This document shows, piece after piece, positions 33,923 to 45,569 of a DNA stretch of 64,000 nt (its first letter is position 1; each line of letters begins with the position of its first letter). Both the position numbers and the translations under genes were made by a program. Under the pieces are notes generated by a model that saw nothing but the letters and a program-made list of their open reading frames with translations, was not told the origin of the DNA and did not search any database. This DNA is from Arachnopeziza araneosa (lineage: Eukaryota; Ascomycota; Leotiomycetes; Helotiales; Arachnopezizaceae), in the NCBI GenBank assembly GCA_003988855.1, contig QYAI01000032.1, positions 186,001-250,000 of the forward strand, written 5' to 3'.

Positions 33923-35781
33923 TCAGACTTCACTAGGTGAGAGTTGCATAACTAGTAGAAATAGTCGCGAGAGATTTCCGAGTGCAAGAGCAGTATCGAC
34001 TTCGTCGCTGTTTGAAAGAGCTCTTTGCACAGACTCAACGGCTTCAAGTATAATTGACACATCCGTACCTCTCTGGCTTAAGAGCATAGACTGTAAAATA
34101 TTGGCGACAGTAGCTAGGGCAGTTTGACAACCTAAAAAATCACCTCGACGGTCAAGATGATTACAATAGGAAAGAAAGATGGCAGTCTTTACCCTGTCTT
34201 CGGTTCTGTCTATTGGCTTTTCTAGGAGATTTATAGCGATGCGAAAAATTGACTCCGCTGTTGTAAAGTCAAATAATCGAGAATAGAGCTCAGCTACTTG
34301 TATGGTATCGCGAAGGCATTCCGCAAACGAATCTGGATTGGCATAGAGATGTTTGCCCATAGAGATCAACTTTGCTATTACAGCGTTCCAAGTACCATGG
34401 CGATCGAGTCTACTGTAGGCTCTCCTTAGCGGTGATGTCACAAGAATCACGGCGACTTCTTCGAGTTCCTTTGCATGGTGGATGTCGAATAACATCTTGA
34501 GATTTTCAACGAGTGTACCGTGAAGTGCCTCGAGTTCCTCTTTATACAAGCCGTTTTTGCGATAAATTTCGGCAATGGACAGAAGACACTGAAGTCTAGG
34601 AATACTTTGCCCGATTGTGAGGTAGCCTCTTGCTGCTTTCCAATAGAGACGTTCAGCTTCGTGATATTCTTGCTCCAGGCAGAGAACTTCCGCTAGTTTC
34701 TCGGTATTCTGTATCGTGTAGAATGAATCTTCACCGGTTTTCTTCACATATCCCGATATTGCTTTGCGATAGTTCAAGATTGCCAGACTATTTTCTTTCT
34801 GCGTTGTTTGAATAGACGCTAGCTTTGTCAGAACTCGGCAAAATGGTAATGATTCGGGGCCTTCAAGCCGGGAGAATTGTCTGATGGCATCTTCATAGGC
34901 TTTGAGAGCAGCTAGTACATCATTTCCATGTTCATTCCAGAAATCTCCAGATCTTTCCGCATCATTGGCCGTGTCGATTGTGATGTGAGAAGCAGCGAAT
35001 CCGGAAGAATGAGATTCTCTGCGTTGGACATTACCTCCTACTATCTTATGAGCAACGGACCTGTCTCTAGCAGTGTGAGACTTGGGACGACCAGATATGG
35101 AATTGGGCTGTGAAATATTGAGCGCCTGCACTTTGAGATAATCAACGGCGGGACAAGGTGGTTCTGACACATCGATTGGTTCAATAAGTGGATCTAGCAG
35201 CTGGAGGGTCTCTAGGTCCTCTGGAATATTATCCATCGGTTTAACGAGTGGAGAAACATGGCCTTCAAAATGAGGCGTATGGTAAGTGATTCCAGGAGGA
35301 GTGGCTAGTTACGAGTTAGGAAATAACTCTCTGATGGTCAAATGAAGACAATCTTACCTGCGCTAGGAGAAGCCACCTCGGACTGTTTCACAGTCTTTCT
35401 ACGCTTGAAGTTTTGAATTCTCTCGGTGGGTAACTTTGAACCATGGTGGATGAAAGTTGTGTTCTTGCCATCTTGCCAATAACGTTTTTCTGCTTTTGCA
35501 ACAATGATCTTCATTTCACCTTCTGTTAAATGCTTTTCGAACTTCCAACCCTTCAGTACCATCTTCCATTTTCTGGGTCTAGGTAAATTAGTCAACAAGC
35601 AACATGAAACTAGATTGACTCACGACGCTGAGAATTTAAATACTTCATAGATTTCCTGCATTGTTTGTGGTAAAGTGTTTCCTTCGAGAATGTACAGACG
35701 ATGAATCTCCGATTTCAAGGAATCCCATTTTTCGTCGTTAGGAGATACTCTAGCTTTCTTCTGTGATTCTTGGATAGACAT
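33923..35781 (-). CDS. Clr5-domain protein with TPR-like C-terminal region
   Basis: Predicted 586 aa from exons 35781-35624, 35578-35358 and 35304-33923. The N-terminal 100 residues match the fungal Clr5 domain: PNDEKWDSLKSEIHRLYILE, then TLPQTMQEIYEVFKFSAS, then PRKWKMVLKGWKFEKHL after the first splice. A basic linker (ERIQNFKRRKTVKQ) follows. From about residue 215 the sequence is TPR-like, with helical pairs such as LAALKAYEDAIRQF, SLAILNYRKAISGYV and EAERLYWKAARGYL. Clr5 is a short domain named from a fission yeast silencing factor and is common in filamentous fungi fused to repeats. A nuclear, DNA- or chromatin-linked role is inferred. Confidence 0.85.
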
Positions 35782-36571
35782 TTCCTGGAATGTTGGACAA
35801 GCAGAGTGACAATGGGAGTTTAGGGAGGTCTAACACCACGTGGTATCGGAGGTCTAAAAAACCTTAGGAGTACCTATCTAGATAGATAGATTTTGAATGA
35901 AACATTGGCATGTGAGAAAGGTTGCGTTCAGCGACTCTTACCTTCTTTAAGTACATCGAAAATTCTACGGAGTGGGTTTCGACATGCCACCTAGTCGTCA
36001 GTCGAAAGGGTAGACACGGAAGTTGAAAAGAGGCGAAGAGAGCAGCCACTCACAACAAAAGTGCAAACATCCTACAATGCCGTAACTGATCCTGGCACTT
36101 GGCAGGCTCACTGCCACAATTGTAAAGTGGCGAGCTAGGCAGTCACAGCCTGATGTAAATGACATGACAACTAAGCTGGGCAGAACGTGAGGAAGGAGTC
36201 TGAAGTCCAATAAACTGCTATGGCCTCAGGATACAATGACTGGTTCAATTCGGACATTGGGTCCGACAGCTGTATGAAGTATCCAGCACCTTTTGAATGT
36301 CTCTAGGGATAAGTCCAAGGTGTTTTGAAATGAAGAGTTTGCTCTCCGCATCATGGCACATATAATAAGAAAGCTTCCTTCCCATATTATGTATGTACTT
36401 TGAATTTCAAGTAGCAGTGAAAGACTCGAGAGACCAGGATGAACAGAGGCGGAAGAGTTTTGTGGAGCCGTTGCGCTAGGCCTGTTTAGAGTACGAGCAC
36501 TTCAGCCTTGTCACAATTTCTACCCAGAACTCTCATCATCAGGTTTACAAGAATTTCGAACCAACGCCGTC
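35782..36571. promoter_or_regulatory. Divergent promoter region Clr5-TPR / PRP6
   Basis: 790 bases between divergent starts. The palindrome ACCACGTGGT at 35835-35844 is about 60 bases from the Clr5-TPR start. No gene seen. Confidence 0.45.
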
Positions 36572-39499
36572 ATGTCTGGTCGTCGAGACTTTCTAAATCA
36601 GCAAGCACCTGAAAATTACGTTGCAGGTCTTGGTCGTGGTGCGACGGGATTCACAACTCGTTCTGATCTTGGTCCTGCTCGAGAAGGTCCCAGCGAAGAC
36701 CAAATCAAAGAAGCTCTCGCAAAGCGCGCAGCTCAACTTGGCGCTGCAGCTCCAACAGCATATGGTGCACCAGAGAAGAAGGAAGAAGAAGACGACGATG
36801 AACGATTTCAGGATCCTGAGAATGAGGTTGGACTCTTTGCGGGTGGGGCATACGATAAAGATGACGATGAGGCGGATCGAATATACCAGGAGATAGATGA
36901 GAAAATGGATAGACGACGGAAAGCTAGAAGGTTAGTCTCCCAAATTCATTCTTCCTATCCTCTACCCTTCTACACAGATAGTTTATCATATATGCGAATA
37001 GATGAGCAGATTACCGACGTTTCTACCTACAGGGAAGCACGCGAGAAAGTAGAAAGGGAAGAATACGAAAGAAATAATCCTAAGATCCAACAACAATTTG
37101 CAGACTTGAAGAGGGCTTTGAGTACGGTCAGTGACGAAGATTGGGCCAACTTACCAGAAGTCGGCGACTTGACAGGAAAGAATAGAAGGAACAAGCAAGC
37201 TTTGAGGCAGAGGTTCTACGCCGTCCCCGATAGTGTTATAGCTGGAGCACGAGATTCATCTGAACTTGGGACTACTGTAGCCGAGGATGGCCCTGTTGGA
37301 GAAAGCAACGATGGTACTATGACTAATTTTGCAGATATTGGAGCAGCTAGGGATAAAGTTTTGAAGGTCAGACTGGATCAAGCCTCTCAGGGATCGGACT
37401 CAGTTGCGGGAAGTGCTACCAATATTGATCCAAAAGGCTATCTCACAAGTCTTGCCAAATCACAGATCAGCGAAGGAGAGGCACAGGTTGGTGATATCAA
37501 TCGAGTCCGAGTCCTGCTCGAGTCTGTTATTCGAACGAATCCCAAGCATGCGCCTGGTTGGATTGCTGCTGCACGTCTCGAGGAATTGGCGGGCAAGATT
37601 GTGGCAGCTAGAAACGTCATGGCCCGAGGATGCGAGTTCTGCCCAAAGAGCGAAGATGCTTGGCTTGAAAACATTCGCCTCAATGATAATCACAATGCCA
37701 AAATTATCGCTGCAAATGCTATCAAAAGCAACAACAACTCTGTCACTCTTTGGATTGAAGCTATGAAACTGGAATCTGAGCCAAGAGCCAAGAAAAAAGT
37801 TATTCGCCACGCTTTAGATCATATCCCTCAGTCGGTAATACTTTGGAAAGAAGCAGTCAACCTCGAGGAAGATCCCGAAGATGCAAAGTTACTGTTGGCG
37901 AAAGCTACGGAAATTATTCCTCTGTCCGTCGAATTATGGCTCGCTTTGGCCCATCTGGAATCATCTGAAAATGCCCAGAAAGTTCTCAATAAAGCTCGTA
38001 AAGCTATTCCCGCGTCTCACGAAATCTGGATTGCTGCAGCTCGTTTGCAAGAGCAGATGGGAAATGCTGCCAAGATCAATGTCATGAAGCGTGCTGTCCA
38101 GGCTCTTGCTAAGGAATCGGCAATGCTGAAGCGAGAAGAATGGATCTCGGAAGCTGAGAAATGCGAGACAGAAGGTGCAATTTTAACCTGTGGGAATATC
38201 ATCCGAGAAACTTTGGGATGGGGTCTTGACGAAGATGATGATCGAAAAGATATCTGGATGGAAGACGCAAAATTGAGTATCGGTCGTGGCCAATACGAAA
38301 CAGCCCGGGCCATCTACGCCTACGCTTTACGTGTATTCGTCAATAGTAGAAAGCTTTGGCTCGCAGCTGCCGACTTGGAGAAGAATTATGGCACCAAGGA
38401 AGCTTTGTGGCAATTGTTGGAGAAGGCGGTTGAAGCCTGTCCTCAAAGTGAGGTTCTTTGGATGATGTTGGCCAAGGAAAAGTGGCAAGCTGGAGAAATT
38501 GATAATGCCAGACGAGTTCTTGGTAGAGCTTTCAACCAAAATCCCAACAACGAGGATATCTGGCTTGCCGCTGTCAAGTTGGAAGCTGAAAATGAACAGC
38601 CTGAACAAGCACGAGAATTACTTAAAACAGCTCGACAAGAAGCACCGACGGATCGAGTTTGGATGAAGAGTGTTGCTTTTGAACGACAACTCGGAAATGT
38701 CGACGGCGCACTAGATTTAGCGAACCAAGCCCTTCAGCTTTTCCCTGGAGCTGAAAAGTTATGGATGATGAAGGGTCAGATTTATGAAGGCGAAGGCAAG
38801 CTTCCACAAGCTCGAGAAGCTTATGGCACAGGCACTAAAGCCTGCCCCAAATCAGTTCACTTGTGGCTGCTATATTCTCGGTTAGAAGAAAAGACTGGAA
38901 ATATAGTCAAGGCGAGAGGTATCTTAGACCGAGCGAGATTGGCTGTTCCAAAATCACCCGAATTATGGACAGAATCGGTACGTATTGAACGACGAGCGAA
39001 CAACACAAGTCAAGCGAAGAATCTTATGGCCCAAGCACTTCAGCAAGTTCCTAGCAGTGGCCTCCTTTATTCAGAATCAATCTGGAATCTAGAGGCTAGA
39101 ACACAGCGGAAACCAAGAGCCCTTGAGGCCATCAAGAAGGTTGATAACGACCCCATATTGTTCGTCACAATTGCAAGAATTTTCTGGGGTGAGCGTAGAT
39201 TGGAGAAGGCACAGAATTGGTTTGAGAAAGCCATTCTACTTGACAGTGATCTTGGAGATACTTGGGCTTGGTATTATAAGTTCTTGCTCCAGCATGGAAC
39301 AGATGTGAGTCTTTTGCAACATTTGCAGAAGGATCTTACTAATTTATCCCTGCAGGAAAAACGAGCTGATGTCATTTCAAAATGTATTATGAATGAACCA
39401 AGACATGGCGAAGTCTGGCAGAGGGTTGCAAAGGATCCGAAAAATGCAGGGAGACCCTTGGAGGAGATTTTAAAGGCCGTAGTTGGAGAATTGGAGTAA
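36572..39499 (+). CDS. PRP6: Pre-mRNA splicing factor Prp6/Prp1 (U4/U6.U5 tri-snRNP)
   Basis: Predicted 924 aa from exons 36572-36930, 37033-39304 and 39356-39499. The protein bridges U5 and U4/U6 in the spliceosomal tri-snRNP. The N-terminal PRP1 domain is clear (DFLNQQAPENYVAGLGRGATGF, EDDDERFQDPENEVGLF, DRIYQEIDEKMDRRRKARRE). The rest is a long array of HAT/TPR repeats (for example AREAYGTGTKACPKSVHLW and LWLLYSRLEEKTGN). Both introns are multiples of three without a stop: 102 bp at 36931-37032 and 51 bp at 39305-39355. Retention would give a 975-aa protein with insertions. They are called introns because both have consensus ends and removal restores the conserved KARREAREKVEREE and HGTDEKR joins. 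Confidence 0.95.
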   Translation: MSGRRDFLNQQAPENYVAGLGRGATGFTTRSDLGPAREGPSEDQIKEALAKRAAQLGAAAPTAYGAPEKKEEEDDDERFQDPENEVGLFAGGAYDKDDDEADRIYQEIDEKMDRRRKARRLVSQIHSSYPLPFYTDSLSYMRIDEQITDVSTYREAREKVEREEYERNNPKIQQQFADLKRALSTVSDEDWANLPEVGDLTGKNRRNKQALRQRFYAVPDSVIAGARDSSELGTTVAEDGPVGESNDGTMTNFADIGAARDKVLKVRLDQASQGSDSVAGSATNIDPKGYLTSLAKSQISEGEAQVGDINRVRVLLESVIRTNPKHAPGWIAAARLEELAGKIVAARNVMARGCEFCPKSEDAWLENIRLNDNHNAKIIAANAIKSNNNSVTLWIEAMKLESEPRAKKKVIRHALDHIPQSVILWKEAVNLEEDPEDAKLLLAKATEIIPLSVELWLALAHLESSENAQKVLNKARKAIPASHEIWIAAARLQEQMGNAAKINVMKRAVQALAKESAMLKREEWISEAEKCETEGAILTCGNIIRETLGWGLDEDDDRKDIWMEDAKLSIGRGQYETARAIYAYALRVFVNSRKLWLAAADLEKNYGTKEALWQLLEKAVEACPQSEVLWMMLAKEKWQAGEIDNARRVLGRAFNQNPNNEDIWLAAVKLEAENEQPEQARELLKTARQEAPTDRVWMKSVAFERQLGNVDGALDLANQALQLFPGAEKLWMMKGQIYEGEGKLPQAREAYGTGTKACPKSVHLWLLYSRLEEKTGNIVKARGILDRARLAVPKSPELWTESVRIERRANNTSQAKNLMAQALQQVPSSGLLYSESIWNLEARTQRKPRALEAIKKVDNDPILFVTIARIFWGERRLEKAQNWFEKAILLDSDLGDTWAWYYKFLLQHGTDVSLLQHLQKDLTNLSLQEKRADVISKCIMNEPRHGEVWQRVAKDPKNAGRPLEEILKAVVGELE

Positions 39500-39858
39500 G
39501 CTGGTTATTCAATGGTTGTATGAGTAAATAGATAAGTCGTTCTGACCCAAAAGCTCTGAGAGAGAATGAGCAGAAAACAAATCTTTCAAACAGATTTGGG
39601 GCAAGGACATTACATTTGGTAGCTACCGAAGGCGCTTGGGTGCAAAGAGGTTTGTGAACATGGAAGTTTCCGACATTTGTATCTTTCTTTCTTTCTTTGA
39701 GAGCTCGTTCTACCCAAATGCAATCGAGTCTTTGTAATTTATCATTTCTCAACCACGCTTCTTTGTTAAGTTTTCATCACGACGCTGACTATCTTCAAAA
39801 CTTGACGAAGAACGTATTCTCTTACCAATTTTTTTTCCTATCAAGGTATTCAACGGTA
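39500..39858. other. Intergenic, promoter of HExxH gene
   Basis: 359 bases between two plus-strand genes. Contains the PRP6 3' flank and a T-rich leader before the ATG at 39859. No distinct element. Confidence 0.45.
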
Positions 39859-42394
39859 ATGGCACCGAAACATCGCCCATATTGGGCTGATGACACTCAG
39901 AGATTACTACCGAGAAGTAGGCGCACCGATTTCCATCTGCAAAAGTGCACTACTGATTGAGATTAGACCAGAGACGATTAGCAGATCGTTCCGAGCTCGC
40001 TAAGAAATATGGCCATCCAGTTGGCAGTGTTTATACCCTCAGCCAGGGGATACTCAAAAACACTGGCAAGAGTGGGTAAGTCTTGGACTCCGTTCAAGAT
40101 TGCTATTTCTTTCATTGGGAGCTAGCAGACTCTCGGTGGCACAGTTGTGTGGAATATGACTTGAGAACTCTGACTTCTTTCTTTAAGGTTGGCCATCATG
40201 TACTGATTGACTTGTAGTACTACACCCATTAGCCCAGGCCACACGGCTGAGGATACAAGACATAAACAAATCCTGCAGTCGTATCAAAAAAGGAGATTTT
40301 GGGGCTTCTCGATCGTGGAATTGGATGCCATGCAGGCGGTGGCGGCCCTGCAAACACAAGCAATGGATGACACTCTGAATAACCCCATCATGCCGCTTTT
40401 CGAACGTTCGCGATGGGAGAGGGACGGAGAAATGCCGTTGCATGCCGGGCCGATACCAATCAGAGGGGATCATGATGGTGAATATTGGCTGGTACGTTGT
40501 CGGGGAGATATTTTTCTATCTCTTAAACTAACGTACAATGGAGGCAGAAAATCCGACTGTGTGGAACCTCATAGAGCCCTCTCTGAGATTAGCATCTCTT
40601 TTCATCGAAAACGCAGGCTTCTTCCCTTGGTGGGATGCCCTCATCAATGGCAACTTTGTCCACATCCCCCCCGAGCGAGATCCGAGGGACCATGCTGACA
40701 GGGCGCAAGCTTTGCTTAACTTCAACTATCGCAGTCCATTAGTGTCGCAAACCCGGACCGCATATGGACAGGTTGAAAGCCAATTCAGCCATCTGCGAGA
40801 TGCGATTATCTTTCGTTTCGCCAGTGGCTTTTCAATTGCTGCTAGCGGCCTTCCGAAATACCAGACTGCCCAAGCTGGTGCCGCAGGCGTAGAGGCAGGG
40901 ACACACTACATTATTTTAAACGTGGGCATCGAAGTCCTCCAACCGCTCTTGCTTGACACCTTGACACCGGCCGAGAGAATCGCAATTCAATTTCGTGTCG
41001 CTGCGGTCATTGTCCATGAGATTGCCCATGCAGTCTGGTTCTATAAATTTCCAGCTTTAACCCCTGCTGACCAGAGTGATCATGAGCCATATTTCGGCGA
41101 TGAGGTCCTGGCAGAGCTAGGATGGAGCTTAGAAGACAAGATTTTTGGAGGTGAGGGAATGGATCTTGTAGAACCGCCATATCTCCAAGGTGGACCCGGG
41201 ATACCACACTTGGGAGTTATTAAGACGAATTGGTTTACCGATCAACATTCAGATTATTTTGCTGGACCTAGCCCAGTGTTGGAATATGCGGTGCCTCTTC
41301 CAGCTGGAGTCCCGGATCCGTTCTATTGCAACGACTATTGGCCGATCCCAACAAGTTGGAGCCATGGACTCTTTCAAGAGGATATGTGGAGGATGCTGAT
41401 CAAAGGTTACGGAGCTGGAGCTACACATATGGGGCCTTGCGTTATAGGCTCAAGAATCTGGCATGACAATTCATGGGACTCTCCATCCTATTTTTTGGCT
41501 GGGACTGATGTGCAGGCTGCTTCTGCTCCTCATTATTCTACCGATTTCACACCGGCTCAGGAGGCTCAATACACAGCCGAACAGAAGAGAAGATCCCAAG
41601 TTTCGGCGATAGAGAATCGTGTTCGGGCCATTGGGAATCTACAGTCGTACATACTTCCACCCATCCCTGGCGACGACGAAGAAACAAGTCCGTCAACAGA
41701 CCTCCACCACCATCGAGACTTCTCCTGTCCTCGCTGGGGTGAGATAACCACGTATCTCTTCGCCAACCGCGGTCCTCTCCAGTTAGGCCTCGACTCGATG
41801 ACTTTCGAGATGCCCGAACCCACGCTGTACGAGTACATTCGTGCTCGCGGCGGCCTCGCCCTCACCCACGCCGAGCTCCGGCAATTCCTGTACGCAGCCG
41901 ACCACCGCAAGATCCTCTTCAGCTACATGCCCTTCCCCGGGACAGGAACCCTGCGGCGCCTCCCCTACGGCTGGCCCGCGCCCTACGTCCCCCCTCCCAT
42001 CCCCCCCATGGCGGCTGTGGCTAACATCAACAACTACACGGCAGTCGACGCCCTGCTCCGGGACCCGCGCCTGCACACCGAGCTGTACGTCGCCTTCGGC
42101 GAGTTCCGCCATCTTGACTCGCGGATCCTCCATTTCATCGTGAATGGCCACCTAGGTGACGCCGACAAGGTGCGGTCGGATCAGTGGCTGTTGGTCATGA
42201 ATCGGATGGCGCGAGAAGCGACCCATCTGACCTGGGGCCCCGCGGGTGTGGTGAGGTTGCTGGTCCCAATTAGTAAGGACGATAGCGATGAGTGGAGGAA
42301 TCATTTTGTAGGTGTGATGGAGGAGATATTCGATGAAAAGGAGCAGGAAGCAAAGGACGCGGATGATCGGAGAAAACTACTACAGGGTCTGTAG
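39859..42394 (+). CDS. Unrecognised HExxH-containing protein, 763 aa
   Basis: Exons 39859-39916, 39967-40075, 40218-40495 and 40548-42394 close in phase. The last junction uses a GTTGTC donor and is the least certain. The N-terminal part is basic (RRLADRSELAKKYGHPVGSVY). In the fourth exon VIVHEIAHAVWFYK at about 41010-41050 contains HEIAH, a zincin-type zinc-binding and catalytic pattern. It is followed 24 residues later by EPYFGDEVLAELGW, which could supply a third ligand. No signal peptide is seen, so an intracellular metallopeptidase-like protein is the reading; inactive homologues are possible. The segment 41820-42260 is conspicuously GC-rich at third positions relative to the rest of the gene. 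Family not recognised. Confidence 0.75.
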
Positions 42395-43079
42395 GGTGGC
42401 AATGGTGCTGGCTGGGGAGCAGCGAGGACTGAATCTGGGTACTCCTCGAGATGATTTTGTCATTATCACTTTTGAATAGTAAAGTTGTTTGTTGGCCTCG
42501 CTAAAGATGGATTTGATTCGAGGTATAATGTGGCCATCGTGAATCAAAATAGACTTATATGTCTTGATTCTCATTCATATGATTTCTTAATTGTTCTCTC
42601 TTCGACGAAGACGCGAACTTGAAATGCTAAATCAAGTAGAAGCAAAGAAGCCCCTCGGTCACACTACCTCCTCATTATTATCGCCTCGTCGATGGATTTC
42701 GACCTTCACTTCTTTGCTCGATCATGCTCACATCCCTAAGATGCGCGAGAGAGCAATCATGATGATTGGAAGCATTTGAGCCCATATCTCTGCTCCACCC
42801 TGTTTCAATTCTTAAACTCCACGACGTCCTTCCTCGCTGCATGGAAGCCATAGCATTGTCCCTATAGATAGATCATGGATTCAGGAGAGGTGTTCCTCGA
42901 GCAGTCTCGCCAAGTTTTGCTTGTACACCTAACATTCTACAACAGGGGAATTGACACTGCTTCTAAGGCTATTCATAGGGATAGACATGTGATGTGTACG
43001 TAGCCCGCGCAAAAAATTGTTGGTATACAGACAAACAAACCAGTGGTAATAACTGTTCAAGTGAAGTGACGTGCTAAAT
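42395..43079. other. Convergent 3' flanks
   Basis: 685 bases, no coding or RNA gene supported. Confidence 0.5.
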
Positions 43080-45106
43080 TCAACAGTAGTCGGACAACTT
43101 CTTCACTTTTTCGAAATCGACTTGAAATTTGGTTTCTATACAGTTGGTTAACGCTTTTTATTTTATGAAGTTAGGCGAGATGAGGTAACAGAAACTTACC
43201 ATCTTCAACTGATTGAAAGGTGACATAGACCAAAGATGGATACCCTTTGTATGCTACCTTCAATGGCTCAATTCTCCATACTCTCGAACTAGCTTGGATA
43301 CTAGAACTACTGTATTTTGCGAGTTTGGTGTCAGGTGTGACTATTTTCAATCAGGATTTACTCAAAAACCACTTCTCTCTCTTTCTCTCTCTCCAAACTC
43401 AGGAGAAATACAGACTATACATACTCAAATAATGCTTCTCCAAAAACCCAGCAGCGGTCTTATCCACCTCCCCAAATACCACGTCCAGACTCACAAACCG
43501 TTGACCGCCGGCCGAAACGGGGATGAGGGCTACTTTCGCAAGTCGGAATTCTCGTACATCCCTGGGCAGTTCTTCATGTGTTAGACTGGACTCGGATTTT
43601 TTCTGGCAGAAGATGGGCATGGTATGTTTTATGATGTTCGTGTTTGGGTCGGGTTCTTGAGAGGAGGGTGGAGCTGGCTTTGTTGTTGCGGAGAATCGAA
43701 GTGGAGGTGCTTGGGTTGGAGATGCTCGTGGTGGAAGCGGTGACGGCGGACTGTTAGAAGGATATGGAGGATAGGAGGAACTGGGAGGAGGTGTGATGGT
43801 AGCCGGGGTGCTTGCTGGTGTGCTGGTTGTGGATGGGTTAGACCAAACACTATTTGGGGAGCGTGAGGATGTTGATAAGGAGGAGGATAGAGGCGTGGTG
43901 GGAACACTAGGGAGATTGGGTATGCTTGGGACGCTGTGGATGAATCTGTGCATGGTAGGATAGGAGTGCTCATTTCTTGGTGCTAAGGGGTTGGCTAGGA
44001 GTTCTGCCAAGGTTAGATGGCTGAAATAGCTGGGTAGAAGATTTACCTTGTGGCTTATAGCCTTTTGGAGACCGATTTTGTGGAGGGTAGTTTGGTGGGG
44101 GGTAACTTGGAGGACGCCCGTCTGGAGAAAAGTAATCTCGAGAAGGATAAATTTGAGGAGGATTTATTTGTGGGGTATTTGTTGGAAGTTCCACGGCGTA
44201 GACTTGAAGAGGTTCTTGGCCGTATGACATCTGAGATTCCATGAAAGGTCTGCTTAGCGCACCTGAGCGGTAGTTGGTTGCTGGCTCCATTGGGGGATGT
44301 CGATTGGTATCCTCCGCAGACAGACCAGGGCCGCTTTCTCTGTACTCAACTGCAGCCATGGAAACATTTCGCTGCTCAGGTACTGAATGCTGGAGGCTTG
44401 GCTGACTTTGAGGGTATTGGACGGCAGCAATTGAAACATCTTGACGTCGAAGCGAAGGCTGAAAGTCTGGTTGACTCTGAGGATATTCAACTGCAGCCAT
44501 TGAGACATCTGGGCGTCGAGGGGAAGGCTGACGTGGTGGTTTGCTCTGGGGATACTCAATAGGCGCCATTGAACCTTGTTGCTGGCGAGGAGGCTGAAGA
44601 GGCGGCTTGCTTTGAGTATATTCAACAGGTGCTACCGAAGTCGGTGGCTGTAGAGGAGGAGATTGAAGAGATGGCTTGCTCTGAGGATATTCGATCGGCG
44701 CGACTGAAGTTGGTGGCTGTCGAGGTGAGAATTGAAGGGTTGGTTGGCTCTGAGGATATTCAAAAGGTGCCATTGAAGTCTGTGACGTTTGTTGCTGTCT
44801 AAATGAAGGTTGAGGAACTGGAGGGCTCTGAACATACTCGATTCCACCGTAAGGCGCAGGAGAATCGACGCTGCCTCCACCTCCGAATGGCGTTGGTGGA
44901 CTCATATTATAATCGACGGGGACACAGCTCGCAGGCGGCTCGATGCCCTCAGAGGCGGATGGGCGCTCATGGTAGGCATACTCGTCGAGTGAGAACGAAC
45001 TGAATCGCTTCACTGGGTACCCTGCGGCAGCCGTCGTCGTCGTCGTCGCCGCCGCCGCCGCCGAAGCTTTACGATCGTGGCGTGATTTGAGAAGCTTTTT
45101 GAACAT
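43080..45106 (-). CDS. Pro/Gln/Tyr-rich protein with eight YPQS repeats
   Basis: Predicted 595 aa from exons 45106-44047, 44003-43425, 43292-43200 and 43135-43080. The intron 43424-43293 could end at other AGs; the choice here pairs a GTATGT donor with an in-phase acceptor. ATG at 45106 starts MFKKLLKSRHDRKASAAAAA. Residues about 90-270 hold eight imperfect 20-24-residue repeats centred on EYPQSxP (also EYVQSPP, EYTQSKP, EYRESGP). Pro-rich sequence follows, then a compact, better ordered C-terminal domain: EFRLAKVALIPVSAGG, FVSLDVVFGEVDKTAAGFLEK, RIEPLKVAYKGYPSLVYVTF, FQVDFEKVKKLSDYC. I do not recognise that domain. The repeats probably form a disordered, multivalent stalk. Confidence 0.72.
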
Positions 45107-45569
45107 TGCGTAGCCTGGTGCAATTGCGCCGCAACAGGACAGGTTCCTGGGGGATTCTGGGGCTCCAAGCTGTTTTGTACTCAGCCCCGCCAAGCTGCAT
45201 TGCTTTTCAACCCTTAGCTCTTGGACTGGGTGCCACATGAGTCTAGACTTCATCACGTGTAAGCCACCTGCGGCTCTTCCTTCGTATAGCAGTCGAACTT
45301 GCTCAAGTAGCAAGAGGGTACAAGGCGTGACCTAAGAGAAGTTGAGCGTGGACTCCATAGACTGAGAGACGTGCAGAAGAGCACTTGCTCCGAGTGATTT
45401 GGCCAAGGAAAGAACATCAGCTAGAAACGGTAAAACAAAGCCAAAGGACGAATATTATATTGCTCAAACTCCGACCTCTAATCTCCAAGACATCATATCC
45501 AGATGCCGTGCTATGTACTAATAGTCATGAACGCGCAAACAGCCATCAAATTATGCCCAAATTACCATC
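45107..45569. other. Promoter of YPQS-repeat gene and coiled-coil gene 3' flank
   Basis: 463 bases, both neighbours on the minus strand. Nothing distinct. Confidence 0.45.
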
